A program made the translations under genes and the position numbers. Of a DNA stretch of 64,000 bases, positions 29,852-41,458 are shown piece by piece. The notes beneath the pieces were generated by a model, which was not told where the DNA came from, ran no database searches, and saw only the letters and a program-made list of their open reading frames with translations. Where the stretch lies: positions 33,986-97,985 of the forward strand of contig NZ_JALJRK010000014.1 in the NCBI RefSeq assembly GCF_024519725.1, in the 5' to 3' direction. Each line of letters starts with the position of its first letter. The first letter of the stretch is position 1. Source of the stretch: Microvirga sp. Mcv34 (lineage in GTDB: Bacteria > Pseudomonadota > Alphaproteobacteria > Rhizobiales > Beijerinckiaceae).

Positions 29852-31261
29852 TTAGACGGAGTAGTACATCTGGAATTCGACCGGATGCGGCGTCATCTCG
29901 AAGCGGGCGACCTCCGTCATCTTCAGCTCGATGTAGCTGTCGATGAAGTCGTCGGTGAACACGCCGCCGGCCTTGAGGAACGCGCGGTCCTTGTCGAGGC
30001 TGGCGAGGGCTTCACGCAAGCTGCCGCAGACCGTCGGGATCTTCTTCAGCTCGCGCGGAGGCAGATCGTAGAGATCCTTGTCCATCGCTTGGCCGGGATC
30101 GATCTTGTTCAGGATGCCGTCCAGACCGGCCATCATGATCGCCGTAAAAGCGAGGTAAGGATTGGCGGTCGGATCGGGGAAGCGAATCTCGACGCGCTTG
30201 GCCTTGGGCGAGGTCGTCCACGGAATACGGCAGGAGGCCGAGCGGTTGCGGGCCGAGTAGGCCAGCAGCACCGGAGCCTCATAGCCCGGGACGAGACGCT
30301 TGTACGAGTTCGTCGACGGATTGGTAAATGCGTTCAGCGCCTTGGCGTGCTTGATGATGCCGCCGATGTACCACAGGCATTCCTGGGACAGGTCGGCATA
30401 CTTGTTGCCCGCGAAGAGGGGCTTGCCGCCCTTCCAGAGCGACTGGTGCACGTGCATGCCCGAGCCGTTGTCGCCATAGACCGGCTTCGGCATGAATGTG
30501 GCCGTCTTGCCGTAGGACTGGGCGACGTTGTGGATGCAGTACTTGTAGATCTGCATTTCGTCGGCGGTGCGCACGAGGGTGTTGAACTTCGTGCCGAGCT
30601 CGTGCTGGGCGGAGGCGACCTCGTGGTGGTGCTTCTCGACCGTGACGCCCATCGCCTTCATGGCGGCCAGCATCTCGCCGCGCATGTCCTGGGCGGAATC
30701 AAGCGGGGGAACCGGGAAGTAGCCGCCCTTGACCGGAATGCGGTGGCCGAGGTTGCCGCCTTCGTACGGCGTGTCGCCGTTGATCGGCAGCTCGGAGGAG
30801 TCGAGCTTGAAGCCGGTATTGTAGGGATCGGCCATGAACTTCACGTCGTCGAACACGAAGAACTCGGCCTCGGGACCGACATAGACCGTGTCGGCGATGC
30901 CCGTGGACTGCAGGTAGGCCTCGGCCTTCTTGGCGATACCGCGCGGATCGCGGTTATAGGGCTCGCCCGTGGCCGGCTCGAGAATGTCGCAGTTGATGAC
31001 CAGGGTGGAGGCCGAGAAGAACGGGTCCATCTGGGCGGTCGTCGGGTCAGGCATGAGGGTCATGTCGGACTCGTTGATCGCCTTCCAGCCGGCGATGGAC
31101 GAACCGTCGAACATAATGCCGTCGGCGAACATGTCCTCGTCGACCATCGAGACGTCGAAGGTCACATGCTGCCACTTGCCGCGCGGGTCGGTGAAACGGA
31201 AGTCGACGTATTGGACGTCGTTATCTTTGATCGCCTTGAGCACATCCTTGGCGGTCTGCAT
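29852..31261 (-). CDS. glnA: Glutamine synthetase type I
   Basis: Dodecameric enzyme making glutamine from glutamate and ammonia, the main route of ammonia assimilation. The 469-residue protein has the beta-Grasp N-domain ([16 protein letters not shown]), [10 protein letters not shown], metal and glutamate site [12 protein letters not shown] site [21 protein letters not shown], and [17 protein letters not shown]. The adenylylation tyrosine is in DKDLYDLPP. It is co-directional with glnB 69 bases upstream, so it is likely transcribed from the glnB promoter in response to nitrogen; the upstream region shows no certain sigma-54 site. Confidence 0.98.
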   Translation of the reverse strand: MQTAKDVLKAIKDNDVQYVDFRFTDPRGKWQHVTFDVSMVDEDMFADGIMFDGSSIAGWKAINESDMTLMPDPTTAQMDPFFSASTLVINCDILEPATGEPYNRDPRGIAKKAEAYLQSTGIADTVYVGPEAEFFVFDDVKFMADPYNTGFKLDSSELPINGDTPYEGGNLGHRIPVKGGYFPVPPLDSAQDMRGEMLAAMKAMGVTVEKHHHEVASAQHELGTKFNTLVRTADEMQIYKYCIHNVAQSYGKTATFMPKPVYGDNGSGMHVHQSLWKGGKPLFAGNKYADLSQECLWYIGGIIKHAKALNAFTNPSTNSYKRLVPGYEAPVLLAYSARNRSASCRIPWTTSPKAKRVEIRFPDPTANPYLAFTAIMMAGLDGILNKIDPGQAMDKDLYDLPPRELKKIPTVCGSLREALASLDKDRAFLKAGGVFTDDFIDSYIELKMTEVARFEMTPHPVEFQMYYSV

Positions 31262-31330
31262 GATCGTCTGGTCCTCTTCTGCCCTTAGAGATAGTCCTCG
31301 GCCCGCGGGCCTTGGCTTGGGAAAGCGAGC

Positions 31331-31735
<405 letters not shown>

Positions 31736-31847
31736 TCATCGATTCAAAGTGGGCCAATTTGCCGAGTTGATGGGCATATTATGATCAAAGTTTGTGCAGT
31801 TGCGGAAAAGCTCGCCAAATCCTCCAAAACGGGTCCATTTTGCTCCC

Positions 31848-33335
31848 ATGACAGCCCCTGAACTCGTTCTGACACCTTCCGAAATGAGGCAAGCCGACCT
31901 CGCGGCTATGGCTACTGGCATTCCGGGCATCGAGCTCATGAGGCGGGCTGGGCGCGCCGTGGCCGCTTCTGCCGAAAAATTAGCCGCGCCGGGCAGCCGG
32001 GTCGCCGTCGTCGCCGGACCGGGCCAGAACGGCGGCGACGGCTTCGTCGCGGCGACGATCCTGGCCGGGCAGGGCTATCGGGTGAGCCTCGGCCTCCTGG
32101 GCTCCCCGGACCGCCTGACAGGCGACGCAGCCCTGGCGGCGCGGGACTGGGCGGGAGAAATCATGCCTGTCGAGGAGCTGCCTTTTCATGAGGCGGACCT
32201 CATCATCGATGCCCTCTTCGGCACCGGCCTGTCCCGCGATCTTGACGGCGCCGCCCGGCATGCGGTCGACCGCATGAACGGTTCGGGCCGGCCGATCTTG
32301 GCCGTGGACCTGCCCTCCGGCATCGATGGCGGGACTGGGGCGGTGCGTGGCATCGCGGTCAAGGCCCTCCGCACCGTGACCTTCGCGGCCCGAAAGCCCT
32401 GCCACCTCCTGATGCCGGGCCGGGCCCATAGCGGACCGGTCGAGGTGGCGGATATCGGGATCGGCCGGGAAATCCTGGCGGCCAAGGGCGGGAGCCTCTT
32501 CGCCAACGGACCGGCCCTGTGGCTGGCCTCCCTGCCAAGGCCCGGCCTCGCCTCCCACAAATACGAGCGCGGCCACACCCTCGTGGCCTCCGGCGGCGCG
32601 ACCCGCACGGGCGCGGCCCGGTTGGCCGCTAGGGCTGCCCTGCGGATCGGCTCCGGCCTCGTCACCGTGGCGTCCCCGCCGGAAGCCCTCGGGGTCAATG
32701 CAGCCCACCTGACTGCAATCATGCTCAAGGGGTGCGACGGTCCCGAGGGACTGCACACGATCCTCCAGGACGCCCGCTTCAATTCCCTCGTCCTGGGCCC
32801 GGCGCTCGGCGTCCATGCCGGCACCCGCGCCATGGTAGCCGTGGCCGTCCAGGCGCGGAGGAGCCTCGTCCTGGACGCGGATGCCCTGACCTCCTTCGAG
32901 GGTCTGGCGTCAGAGCTTCACGGTGCGTTCCGCCACGCCCCGACGGTGCTCACGCCCCATGACGGCGAGTTCGGGCGTCTGTTCAAAGGTCACTCGGATA
33001 TTCTCGATCCGGACTCAAAAATCGAGCGCGCCCGCCGGGCCGCCGCCTATTCGGGGGGCGTGGTGCTGCTGAAGGGGCCCGACACCGTAATCGCCGCACC
33101 GGACGGCAGAGCGGCTATCAACGCCAATGGTACGCCCTACCTGGCAACTGCCGGGTCCGGCGACACGCTCTGCGGACTCATCGCGGGCCTGATGGCGCAG
33201 CATGTCCCGGCCTTCGAGGCCGCCTGCGCCGGCGCCTGGATCCACGGCGAGGCCGGCGCCGGCTTCGGCCCGGGGCTGATCTCGGAAGACCTGGCGGACC
33301 TGGTTCCCGGCGTGCTGCGGGACCTGCTCAGGTAA
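31848..33335 (+). CDS. nnr: Bifunctional NAD(P)H-hydrate epimerase / ADP-dependent dehydratase
   Basis: Repair enzyme that restores NAD(P)H from its hydrated forms. The 495-residue protein has an N-terminal YjeF_N epimerase domain (GPGQNGGDGFVAA, DALFGTGLSRD, VDLPSGIDGGTG) and a C-terminal ribokinase-like dehydratase domain (YERGHTLVASGGATRTGAARLAARAALRIGSGLVTVA cut into family blocks, LTPHDGEFGRLF, LATAGSGDTLCGLIAGLMAQ). ATG 31848 is chosen because the 18 residues before it are non-conserved. It is divergent from glnB, and its stop overlaps the oxidase gene on the other strand by 8 bases. Confidence 0.94.
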   Translation: MTAPELVLTPSEMRQADLAAMATGIPGIELMRRAGRAVAASAEKLAAPGSRVAVVAGPGQNGGDGFVAATILAGQGYRVSLGLLGSPDRLTGDAALAARDWAGEIMPVEELPFHEADLIIDALFGTGLSRDLDGAARHAVDRMNGSGRPILAVDLPSGIDGGTGAVRGIAVKALRTVTFAARKPCHLLMPGRAHSGPVEVADIGIGREILAAKGGSLFANGPALWLASLPRPGLASHKYERGHTLVASGGATRTGAARLAARAALRIGSGLVTVASPPEALGVNAAHLTAIMLKGCDGPEGLHTILQDARFNSLVLGPALGVHAGTRAMVAVAVQARRSLVLDADALTSFEGLASELHGAFRHAPTVLTPHDGEFGRLFKGHSDILDPDSKIERARRAAAYSGGVVLLKGPDTVIAAPDGRAAINANGTPYLATAGSGDTLCGLIAGLMAQHVPAFEAACAGAWIHGEAGAGFGPGLISEDLADLVPGVLRDLLR

Positions 33336-34668
33336 CCTCGATCCAGGTCCACAGGCCCGCGTCGAACCGCTCCATCACGGTCGAGGCGAGGAGCCATTTG
33401 CCTGGATTATCAGCCACGAAGGCGATCCGGATCGTCTTATTTTCCGGTACCTGAACGGTGTCCAGCCAATAGGGCTCCCAACCGTCGTCGAGCGGATGCA
33501 GCAGCCGGAAGGAATGGCCGTGCAGGTGCATGGGCTGGACGAAGGCGGTCTCGTTCCTGAGGGCCAGGACGACTGGCGTGCCGCGCTTGACCTTGATCAG
33601 GGGCGGGGCCTTAGGATTTCCCGCCGCTCCGTTGACGGTCCATGGCACGTGAGGTGCTTTCGGATCTCTCTTGATCACCGCGTCCTTGCGGCCGGCGTTC
33701 TGGAGTTTGATCGCCTCGGGAAGCTTCTGATTGGGCGGCAGCGGCGCGACGGCCGGGAGCTCGGGGCGCTTCTCTCCGGCCGTCACGACCTCGATGAGGG
33801 GCATCCCGTCTCCGATCAGCGCAGTCACGGCGCCAGACGCGCCCGGTTCCGGGGCAAGATCGACCAGCAGGTCGTAGCGGGTGCCAGGCGCGAAGGGCAG
33901 GGAGGCCTTCAGAGGCTCGAAGGTGCTGGTCGGCTGCCCATCGATGGCGATCACATAGGCCTTCATGCCTTCGAAGCGCAGGCGCATGGTCCGGGCGTTG
34001 CAGGCATTGGCGAGCCGCAGGCGAAGACGCCCGCCGGGCGGCGCTTCGATCCGTTGCGGCGTCGCCCTGCCGTTGACGCTGAGCCAGCTTCCCAGCCGCC
34101 CGGCAGGGGCCGTCTCCGCTGCCTTCTCGAACGGCGCAAGAGACCCGTCGTCGTTCAGGCGCCAGTCGTCGACCAGCAGGGCGAGATCCTGATCAACCTG
34201 CGGAGGCTGAGATTCCTCGACGATCAGAAAAGCCGACAGGCCGCGCTCCAACGGATCGGCGCTGCCGCCGAGGACGCAGGGGCGGATCAGGAAGGTGCCG
34301 GCGTCGGGCGGGGTGAAACGATATTCATGGCTTCTTCCAGGGAGGGCCGGGTCCTGGGTCAATCCGCCGACCCCGTCCATGGCATTCACCCCCCGGACCC
34401 CGTGAAAATGCAGCGACAGGGGCAGAGCGGTCTCGTTCTCCAGCCTGAGCTTCAGCTCCTCGCCCTGCCGGACACGGACGACCGGGCTCAGACTCCCGTT
34501 GAAGGTCCAGGTCTCGGCGTCAGCCGCCGCGTCGGGCCTGAGCTTCAAATGGGTAGGCTTCGCCGTAAACGTCTGCTCAGAGCCGCCCGAGCCCTGAGCC
34601 TGCGTCGGCCGGGATAGGGCGATGAGAGTCGTGGCGAGACCGGCGGTGACGGCGCGGCGGGTGATCAT
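33328..34668 (-). CDS. Tat-exported multicopper-oxidase-fold protein lacking most copper ligands
   Basis: Cupredoxin-fold protein of 446 residues. The start MITRRAVTAGLATTL carries a twin-arginine signal, with likely cleavage after TQA. The first copper motif is present (LSLHFHG), but the second His-X-His is replaced (TFLIRPCVL). The HPxHLHGH block reads QPMHLHGHSF. The C-terminal HCHxxxH segment that holds the type 1 copper reads ASTVMER. It therefore should not act as a laccase. It resembles E. coli FtsP/SufI, which also lost copper sites and acts in cell division; that parallel is inference. Convergent with nnr, overlapping 8 bases. Confidence 0.82.
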   Translation of the reverse strand: MITRRAVTAGLATTLIALSRPTQAQGSGGSEQTFTAKPTHLKLRPDAAADAETWTFNGSLSPVVRVRQGEELKLRLENETALPLSLHFHGVRGVNAMDGVGGLTQDPALPGRSHEYRFTPPDAGTFLIRPCVLGGSADPLERGLSAFLIVEESQPPQVDQDLALLVDDWRLNDDGSLAPFEKAAETAPAGRLGSWLSVNGRATPQRIEAPPGGRLRLRLANACNARTMRLRFEGMKAYVIAIDGQPTSTFEPLKASLPFAPGTRYDLLVDLAPEPGASGAVTALIGDGMPLIEVVTAGEKRPELPAVAPLPPNQKLPEAIKLQNAGRKDAVIKRDPKAPHVPWTVNGAAGNPKAPPLIKVKRGTPVVLALRNETAFVQPMHLHGHSFRLLHPLDDGWEPYWLDTVQVPENKTIRIAFVADNPGKWLLASTVMERFDAGLWTWIEVT

Positions 34669-34842
34669 GGAAACATTCTCGCCTCGAGGCATGCGGATGA
34701 GAAACATCGGTACAGCCTTGAACGTGAACGGCCAAGTTTGGTTGCCTTCCGGCCCCACACGAACTTTTTTGATGCACTGTCTTTTAACCGTGCTATAGAG
34801 CCGCGTCCCGGAAGAGGGGTGCGCCTCGCGCGCCGCTCCCGC

Positions 34843-34927
34843 GCGGGCGTGGCGGAATTGGTAGACGCACTGGATTTAGGTTCCAGCGACGAAAGTTGTG
34901 GGGGTTCGAGTCCCTCCGCCCGCACCA
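34843..34927 (+). tRNA. tRNA-Leu (UAG)
   Basis: An 85-base cloverleaf with encoded CCA. The acceptor arm GCGGGCG pairs with CGCCCGC. The anticodon stem CTGGA/TCCAG holds loop TTTAGGT, anticodon TAG. There is a long class II variable arm, as in leucine tRNAs, and a GGTTCGAGTCC T arm. It lies 112 bases before tig. Confidence 0.96.
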
Positions 34928-35038
34928 ATCCCGTCAGGGTTGGTAATCCGGAGGCTCCGAGTGGCCTGGTTGACGGCGTAACGCCGCATCGGCCGGAGCC
35001 TGACAGAAATTTTCGAGTTAATGAAGGCGAACAGAACC

Positions 35039-36406
35039 ATGCAGGTGACGGAAACACTGTCCCAAGGCTTGAAGCGAGAGTTCAAGGTCGTGCTCCCGGC
35101 CACCGAGTTGGAAGAGCGCCTGAACAGCGAATTGACGACCCTCAAGGATCGCGTGCAGATCAAGGGTTTCCGTCCCGGTAAGGTGCCGGTGGGACATCTG
35201 CGTCGGGTCTACGGCCGTTCCGTCATGGCCGACGTGCTGCAGAACGCCGTCAACGAGGCCAACCGCAAGATCGTCGAGGACAACGACCTGAAGCTCGCCA
35301 ACGAGCCGCAGATCCAGTTCCCCGAGAGCCAGGAAGAGGTCGAGAAGGCCATGGAGGCCAAGGGCGACCTGGCCTTCACCGTCGCCATCGAGGTCCTGCC
35401 GGTCTTCGAGTTGGCCGACCTCTCCGACGTGACGGTCAAGAAGCCGGTGGCCGAGGTCACCGATGCCGAGATCAACGAATCGCTCGAGCGCATGGCCAAG
35501 CAGAACCGCTCCTTCGACACGAAGGAAGGTGCCGCCGTTGATGGCGACCGGGTCGTTGTGGATTTCGTAGGCCGCATCGACGGCACGGAATTCGAGGGTG
35601 GCAAGGGTGAGGACATCCGTGTCGAGCTCGGCTCGAACACCTTCATCCCCGGCTTCGAGGACCAGCTCCTCAGCCTGAAGGCTGGTGACACCAAGCTCGT
35701 GAAGGTCACATTCCCGGTGAACTACATGGCCGCTCATCTGGCCGGCAAGGACGCCGAATTCGACGTGACCGTGAAGGAAGTCGAGGCTCCCGGCGAGCTG
35801 AAGATCGACGACGAGATGGCTAAGGGCTTCGGCATGGAATCCCTGGACAAGCTCAAGGACGCCATCCGCGACGCCATCAAGCGCGACTTCGACGCCCAGT
35901 CCCGCCGCAAGGTGAAGAAGGATCTCCTCGACTCCCTTGACGCCAAGTACAGCTTCGAACTGCCGCCGACCCTGGTCGAGCAGGAATTCTCGGCCGTGTG
36001 GGCGCAGGTCGTCGGCGACATGAAGTCGAACAACCGCACGTTCGAGGACGAGAGCACCACAGAAGACGAGGCCAAGGCCGAGTACCGCAAGATCGCCGAG
36101 CGTCGCGTTCGCCTCGGCTTGGTCCTTGCGCAGATCGGTGAGAAGTCCGATATCAAGATCTCCGACGACGAGGTGACTCAGGCCCTCATCGAGCGGGTCC
36201 GCCAGTATCCCGGCCAGGAGCGGCAGGTTTGGGAGTTCTACCAGAAGAACCCGCAGGCCCTCGCTGAAATCCGGGCTCCTCTGTTCGAGGAGAAGGTCGT
36301 GGACCAGATCCTGTCCCAGGTGAAGGTCGACGAGGAGACCGTCTCCAAGGACGTCCTCTTCAGCGACGAGGACGAGGGCGGAGAGAAAGCCGGCAAGGGC
36401 GAGTAA
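35039..36406 (+). CDS. tig: Trigger factor
   Basis: Ribosome-bound chaperone with peptidyl-prolyl isomerase activity. The 455-residue protein has an N-terminal ribosome-binding domain with the GFRPGKVP signature ([15 protein letters not shown]), a central FKBP domain ([37 protein letters not shown]), and a long helical C-terminal chaperone domain. ATG 35039 has AAGGCGA at good spacing and gives the family start [18 protein letters not shown] 35021 lacks a site. It opens the tig-clpP-clpX-lon-hupB block. Confidence 0.97.
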   Translation: MQVTETLSQGLKREFKVVLPATELEERLNSELTTLKDRVQIKGFRPGKVPVGHLRRVYGRSVMADVLQNAVNEANRKIVEDNDLKLANEPQIQFPESQEEVEKAMEAKGDLAFTVAIEVLPVFELADLSDVTVKKPVAEVTDAEINESLERMAKQNRSFDTKEGAAVDGDRVVVDFVGRIDGTEFEGGKGEDIRVELGSNTFIPGFEDQLLSLKAGDTKLVKVTFPVNYMAAHLAGKDAEFDVTVKEVEAPGELKIDDEMAKGFGMESLDKLKDAIRDAIKRDFDAQSRRKVKKDLLDSLDAKYSFELPPTLVEQEFSAVWAQVVGDMKSNNRTFEDESTTEDEAKAEYRKIAERRVRLGLVLAQIGEKSDIKISDDEVTQALIERVRQYPGQERQVWEFYQKNPQALAEIRAPLFEEKVVDQILSQVKVDEETVSKDVLFSDEDEGGEKAGKGE

Positions 36407-36482
36407 CGCTCCCTTAAGCGTCTCGCTGCTTGCTGAAATGCACGGCCGCGCATCCGCGCGGCCGAATTGGAGCAGTGAGACA

Positions 36483-37115
36483 ATGAGAGATCCGGTAGCG
36501 CTCTTTAACAATACGCTCGTCCCCATGGTGGTTGAGCAGTCGAACCGCGGCGAGCGCGCATTCGACATCTATTCGCGCCTCCTGCGCGAACGGATTATCT
36601 TCCTCACGGGTCCGGTTGAAGATTACTCGGCCTCGCTGATCGTGGCACAGCTTCTGTTCCTCGAGGCCGAGAACCCCAAGAAGGAAATCTCCTTCTACAT
36701 TAATTCGCCCGGCGGCGTCGTGACCTCGGGACTGTCGATCTACGACACGATGCAGTTCATCCGCTGCCCGGTATCGACCCTGTGCGTCGGCCAAGCGGCC
36801 TCCATGGGCTCCCTCCTGCTGACCGCCGGTGAGAAGGGCATGCGCTTCGCCCTGCCGAACGCCCGCATCATGGTCCACCAGCCCTCCGGGGGGTACCAGG
36901 GCCAGGTCACGGACATCATGATCCATGCCCGCGAGAGCGAGGCCCTCAAGCGCCGCCTGAACGAAATCTATGTCGGCCATACCGGCCGGAACTACGAAGA
37001 GATCGAGCGGGCCCTCGAGCGCGACAACTTCATGACCGCCCAGGCGGCCCAGGAATTCGGCCTCATCGACCAGGTAATCGAGAAGCGTCCCGAGCCGGCC
37101 GCCACCCCGGCTTAA
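36483..37115 (+). CDS. clpP: ATP-dependent Clp protease proteolytic subunit
   Basis: Serine protease barrel that degrades proteins fed by ClpX or ClpA. The 210-residue protein has catalytic Ser107 in [10 protein letters not shown], His132 in MVHQPSGG, and Asp in the C-terminal [27 protein letters not shown] is the oxyanion region. ATG 36483 follows GGAGCAG and gives the start [10 protein letters not shown]; the longer in-frame start at 36438 is less likely. 76 bases after tig. A strong terminator follows, so clpX has its own promoter. Confidence 0.97.
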   Translation: MRDPVALFNNTLVPMVVEQSNRGERAFDIYSRLLRERIIFLTGPVEDYSASLIVAQLLFLEAENPKKEISFYINSPGGVVTSGLSIYDTMQFIRCPVSTLCVGQAASMGSLLLTAGEKGMRFALPNARIMVHQPSGGYQGQVTDIMIHARESEALKRRLNEIYVGHTGRNYEEIERALERDNFMTAQAAQEFGLIDQVIEKRPEPAATPA

Positions 37116-37123
37116 CCCCTAAA

Positions 37124-37158
37124 ACCTGGGGACAAAATTCCCCCAGGTGCGTCTTTTT
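37124..37158 (+). terminator. Rho-independent terminator of clpP
   Basis: ACCTGGGG (37124-37131) and CCCCAGGT (37141-37148) form a perfect stem, followed by GCGTCTTTTT. It starts 8 bases after the clpP stop. Confidence 0.88.
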
Positions 37159-37336
37159 GCCGGGTAACCTCGTTTCTATTGATCAGGCGGCCTCCGCATG
37201 ATTGCATATGGATTCGGGAGCATGGCGATTTGGGCGTTCAATTCTTAGCGACGGAACATTTTGTTAGTTTCGTCGCCTATAACTTAGGTGTGTTGGGTCG
37301 GCAGGGGCTGTCCCGGCACGGATTGGAGATGTGATA

Positions 37337-38605
37337 ATGACCAAGGCTGGCGGCAACGACTCCAAGAGTACGCTGTACTGCTCCTTCTGCGGCAAGAGCC
37401 AGCATGAGGTTCGCAAGCTGATCGCTGGCCCGACGGTTTTCATCTGCGATGAATGCGTCGAGCTGTGCATGGACATCATCCGCGAGGAGTCGAAATCGTC
37501 CCTCGTGAAGTCCCGTGACGGGGTACCGACTCCCAAGGAGATCAGCCGCGTTCTGGACGACTACGTGATCGGCCAGGAGCACGCCAAAAAGGTGCTCTCT
37601 GTGGCGGTCCACAACCATTACAAGCGCCTCGCCCACGCGACGAAGCACAACGACGTCGAACTCGCCAAGTCCAACATCCTGCTGATCGGACCCACCGGCT
37701 CGGGCAAGACCCTGCTCGCGCAGACCCTGGCCCGGATTCTGGACGTGCCGTTCACCATGGCGGACGCAACGACCCTGACCGAGGCCGGCTACGTCGGCGA
37801 GGACGTGGAGAACATCATCCTCAAGCTGCTCCAGGCATCCGACTATAACGTCGAGCGGGCCCAGCGCGGCATCGTCTATATCGACGAGATCGATAAGATC
37901 TCCCGCAAGTCCGACAACCCGTCGATCACCCGTGACGTTTCGGGCGAGGGCGTGCAGCAGGCTCTCCTGAAGATCATGGAAGGCACCGTCGCCTCCGTGC
38001 CTCCCCAGGGCGGCCGCAAGCACCCGCAGCAGGAGTTCCTGCAGGTCGACACTACGAATATCCTGTTCATCTGCGGCGGCGCCTTCGCCGGCCTGGAGCG
38101 GATCATCTCCGGACGCGGCAAGGGTACGTCGATCGGCTTTGGCGCTTCGGTCAGCTCCCCGGACGATCGCCGTACGGGCGAGATCTTCCGTGAGGTGGAG
38201 CCTGAGGATCTGTTGAAGTTCGGTCTGATTCCCGAATTCGTGGGCCGTCTGCCGGTTTTGGCGACCCTCGAGGATCTCGATATCGACGCTCTGAAGACCA
38301 TTCTGCAGGAGCCGAAGAACGCTCTGGTCAAGCAGTACCAGCGCCTCTTCGAGATGGAGAACGTGCAACTGACGTTCCAGGACGAAGCGCTGACACTCAT
38401 TGCCAAGAAGGCGATCGAGCGGAAGACGGGCGCCCGCGGCCTGCGCTCCATCATGGAAGGCATCCTGCTGGAAACCATGTACGACCTGCCGGGCCTGGAT
38501 TCCGTCGAGCAGGTTGTGATCGGGCCCGAGGTGGTGGAAGGCAAGGCCAAGCCGCTCTTCATCCACGGAGAGCGCAACGATCAGGCGGCCAGCGCCAGCG
38601 CCTAA
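37337..38605 (+). CDS. clpX: ATP-dependent Clp protease ATP-binding subunit ClpX
   Basis: AAA+ unfoldase that delivers substrates to ClpP. The 422-residue protein has a zinc-binding N-domain (CSFCGKSQ and CDECVELC), Walker A GPTGSGKT, Walker [10 protein letters not shown], pore loop GYVGED and ClpP-binding loop IGFGA, with sensor residues in [15 protein letters not shown] 37337 sits eight bases after GGAG; a GTG at 37331 is a weaker choice. It lies 221 bases after clpP behind a terminator. Confidence 0.97.
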   Translation: MTKAGGNDSKSTLYCSFCGKSQHEVRKLIAGPTVFICDECVELCMDIIREESKSSLVKSRDGVPTPKEISRVLDDYVIGQEHAKKVLSVAVHNHYKRLAHATKHNDVELAKSNILLIGPTGSGKTLLAQTLARILDVPFTMADATTLTEAGYVGEDVENIILKLLQASDYNVERAQRGIVYIDEIDKISRKSDNPSITRDVSGEGVQQALLKIMEGTVASVPPQGGRKHPQQEFLQVDTTNILFICGGAFAGLERIISGRGKGTSIGFGASVSSPDDRRTGEIFREVEPEDLLKFGLIPEFVGRLPVLATLEDLDIDALKTILQEPKNALVKQYQRLFEMENVQLTFQDEALTLIAKKAIERKTGARGLRSIMEGILLETMYDLPGLDSVEQVVIGPEVVEGKAKPLFIHGERNDQAASASA

Positions 38606-38653
38606 GGGCCGTTGGGGGATTGTCCCATGAACAGGGGCGTTGCGGGCGATATT

Positions 38654-38685
38654 CTTGAAACCCAAGACCCGCAACGCCACATTGT
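38654..38685 (+). promoter_or_regulatory. Candidate sigma-32 (RpoH) promoter upstream of lon
   Basis: CTTGAAA at 38654-38660 is an exact heat-shock -35 core. CCACATTGT at 38677-38685 is a possible -10 at near-usual spacing (16 bases, slightly long for the alphaproteobacterial consensus). It lies about 150 bases before the lon start in the clpX-lon gap. lon is a heat-shock gene in many proteobacteria. Confidence 0.45.
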
Positions 38686-38835
38686 CTCTTGCGCCGGTGC
38701 TGTCCGCTCATCGTTCGAGGGAGAGCCCGGTGTACCGGATGCAGCCCATAACAAAAGCCTGAGCATTCCGGTTATCCGTCTGACTTCCAGCTCATCCGAG
38801 GGGACCGTCGGACGCAGTCAAAAGGATACCGTCTC

Positions 38836-41262
38836 ATGACACAATCGAAGCCACGTCAGCCTGTCGTCCCAGGCTCGACCGGAACCTATGCGGTTCTGCC
38901 TCTGCGCGACATTGTTGTCTTCCCACACATGATCGTGCCGCTCTTCGTCGGCCGTGAGAAGTCGATCCGGGCGCTTGAGGAAGTGGTCAAGGGGGACCGT
39001 CACATTCTTCTGGCCACCCAGATCGATGCGACGGACGACGATCCGTCCACGGATGCGATCTACAAGGTCGGGACCCTGGCCAACGTCCTGCAACTGCTGA
39101 AGCTGCCCGACGGTACCGTGAAGGTGCTGGTCGAAGGCGCGAGCCGGGCCCAGGTGAAGGCCTATACCCGCACGGATGAATATTACGAGGCCGAGGCCGA
39201 GGCGCTTCCGGATTCCCTCGGCGACCAGGTGGAGGCCGAGGCTCTCGCCCGCTCCGTCGTGTCCGAGTTCGAGAACTACGTGAAGCTCAACAAGAAGGTG
39301 TCGCCGGAGGTCGTGACCGCCGTGACCCAGATCGACGAGCCCGCGAAGCTTGCCGACACCATCGCTTCGCATCTGGCCATCAAGATCGCCGACAAGCAGG
39401 CGATCCTGGAGACGCCAACTGTTGCTCAGCGCCTGGAGAAGGTGCTCGGCATGATGGAAAGTGAGATTTCCGTCCTGCAGGTCGAGAAGCGGATCCGCAC
39501 CCGCGTGAAGCGTCAGATGGAGAAGACGCAGCGCGAGTACTACCTCAACGAGCAGATGAAGGCGATCCAGAAGGAGCTCGGCGACGATGAAGGTCGCGAC
39601 GAGCTGGCCGAGCTCGAGGAGAAGATCGAGAAGACCAAGTTCACGAAGGAAGCCCGCGAGAAGGCGCTGGGCGAGCTGAAGAAGCTCCGCCAGATGTCCC
39701 CCATGTCGGCGGAGGCAACCGTCGTGCGCAACTACCTCGACTGGCTGCTCGGCATTCCGTGGAACCGCCGCTCGAAGATGAAGAAGGACCTCAAGGCCGC
39801 CCAGGATCTGCTCGACGCCGATCACTACGGCCTCGACAAGGTCAAGGAGCGCATCGTCGAGTACCTGGCCGTGCAGCAGCGCGCCAACAAGCTCACGGGC
39901 CCGATCCTCTGCCTCGTCGGCCCTCCCGGCGTGGGTAAGACCTCGCTCGGGAAGTCGATCGCCAAGGCTACGGGACGCGAGTTCGTGCGCATGTCACTCG
40001 GTGGCGTCCGCGACGAGTCGGAGATCCGCGGTCACCGCCGGACCTATATCGGTTCGATGCCCGGCAAGATCATCCAGTCGATGCGCAAGGCCAAGACGTC
40101 CAACCCGCTCATCCTGCTCGACGAGATCGACAAGATGGGCATGGACTTCCGCGGCGACCCGTCGGCGGCCCTGCTCGAGGTCCTCGACCCTGAGCAGAAC
40201 TCGACCTTCAACGACCATTACCTGGAAGTCGATTACGACCTCTCCAACGTGATGTTCGTGACGACGGCCAACACGCTCAACATCCCGGCTCCGCTCCTCG
40301 ACCGTATGGAAGTGATCCGCATCGCGGGTTACACCGAAGAGGAGAAGGCCGAGATCGCCCGTACCCACCTGATCCCCTCGGCCATGCAGAAGCACGGTCT
40401 GGCGGAGAAGGAGTGGAAGATCGGCGACGAGGCCCTTCTCATGCTGATCCGCCGCTACACTCGCGAAGCGGGCGTGCGTAACCTTGAGCGCGAGATCGCC
40501 AACCTCGTCCGCAAGGCCGTGAAGGAGATCCTGATCTCCAAGGTCAAGTCGGTCGAGGTTACGACAGACAACCTGCCCGAGTTCCTCGGACCGCCGCGCT
40601 ACCGCTATGGCGAGGCCGAGACGGAGGACATGGTCGGAGCCGTCACGGGTCTGGCCTGGACCGAGGTCGGCGGCGAGCTGTTGACCATCGAAGGCATCAT
40701 GATGCCGGGCAAGGGCAAGATGACCGTCACGGGCAACCTGCGTGACGTCATGAAGGAATCGATCTCGGCGGCGGCGTCCTATGTCCGCTCCCGTGCCCTC
40801 GATTTCGGCGTCGAGCCGCCCCTGTTCGACCGCCGGGACATCCACGTGCACGTGCCGGAAGGCGCGACGCCCAAGGATGGTCCGTCCGCCGGCATCGCCA
40901 TGGCGACCGCCATCGTCTCCGTCATCACGGGTATCCCGGTTCGCCGCGATATCGCCATGACGGGCGAGGTGACGCTGCGGGGCAGGGTGCTGCCCATCGG
41001 CGGCCTCAAGGAGAAGCTCCTGGCGGCTCTGCGCGGCGGCATCAAGAAGGTGCTGATCCCCGAGGAGAACGCCAAGGACTTGGCGGATATCCCGGCCAGC
41101 GTGAAGAACGGCCTCGAAATCGTGCCGGTCTCCATGATGGATCAGGTCCTCCAGCATGCTCTTGTGCGCATGCCGGAGCGGATCGAATGGGATGAGGCTG
41201 CGGAACTCAAGAGCCACAAGCCGAGCGTCGAAGACGATTCGGCCGGGGTGATCGCTCACTAA
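38836..41262 (+). CDS. lon: Lon protease
   Basis: ATP-dependent serine protease that clears damaged and regulatory proteins. The 808-residue protein has the LON substrate-binding N-domain ([20 protein letters not shown] cut short here, [12 protein letters not shown]), a coiled-coil region with [20 protein letters not shown]+ domain with Walker [12 protein letters not shown] and Walker [12 protein letters not shown], and a protease domain with catalytic Ser684 in [10 protein letters not shown] and Lys727 in [10 protein letters not shown]. It has the usual bacterial length. A strong terminator follows, and hupB is next, as in most proteobacteria. Confidence 0.98.
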   Translation: MTQSKPRQPVVPGSTGTYAVLPLRDIVVFPHMIVPLFVGREKSIRALEEVVKGDRHILLATQIDATDDDPSTDAIYKVGTLANVLQLLKLPDGTVKVLVEGASRAQVKAYTRTDEYYEAEAEALPDSLGDQVEAEALARSVVSEFENYVKLNKKVSPEVVTAVTQIDEPAKLADTIASHLAIKIADKQAILETPTVAQRLEKVLGMMESEISVLQVEKRIRTRVKRQMEKTQREYYLNEQMKAIQKELGDDEGRDELAELEEKIEKTKFTKEAREKALGELKKLRQMSPMSAEATVVRNYLDWLLGIPWNRRSKMKKDLKAAQDLLDADHYGLDKVKERIVEYLAVQQRANKLTGPILCLVGPPGVGKTSLGKSIAKATGREFVRMSLGGVRDESEIRGHRRTYIGSMPGKIIQSMRKAKTSNPLILLDEIDKMGMDFRGDPSAALLEVLDPEQNSTFNDHYLEVDYDLSNVMFVTTANTLNIPAPLLDRMEVIRIAGYTEEEKAEIARTHLIPSAMQKHGLAEKEWKIGDEALLMLIRRYTREAGVRNLEREIANLVRKAVKEILISKVKSVEVTTDNLPEFLGPPRYRYGEAETEDMVGAVTGLAWTEVGGELLTIEGIMMPGKGKMTVTGNLRDVMKESISAAASYVRSRALDFGVEPPLFDRRDIHVHVPEGATPKDGPSAGIAMATAIVSVITGIPVRRDIAMTGEVTLRGRVLPIGGLKEKLLAALRGGIKKVLIPEENAKDLADIPASVKNGLEIVPVSMMDQVLQHALVRMPERIEWDEAAELKSHKPSVEDDSAGVIAH

Positions 41263-41284
41263 AGCCCTGTTCCTTACGTAACGA

Positions 41285-41322
41285 AAGAAGCCCCTGGACC
41301 TCGGTTCAGGGGCTTCTTTTTT
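41285..41322 (+). terminator. Rho-independent terminator of lon
   Basis: AAGAAGCCCCTG and CAGGGGCTTCTT form a 12-bp stem followed by TTTT. It starts 23 bases after the lon stop. Confidence 0.93.
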
Positions 41323-41458
41323 GATGAAAACCCCTAAAAATCGGCTGATTTCAGCCACTTCGGGTCTTGCGTACGGACAAGCTTTGCGCCAAACGAGTTG
41401 TCCCTGAAACGGTGGACCATTTCCTTTGCGAACGCCGTGATCACTGGAGGATATGACT

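Noticed and set aside
38612..38839. 75-residue frame between clpX and lon
   Set aside because: Ends inside the lon start, lacks a ribosome-binding site and family resemblance. The stretch is better read as a promoter region.
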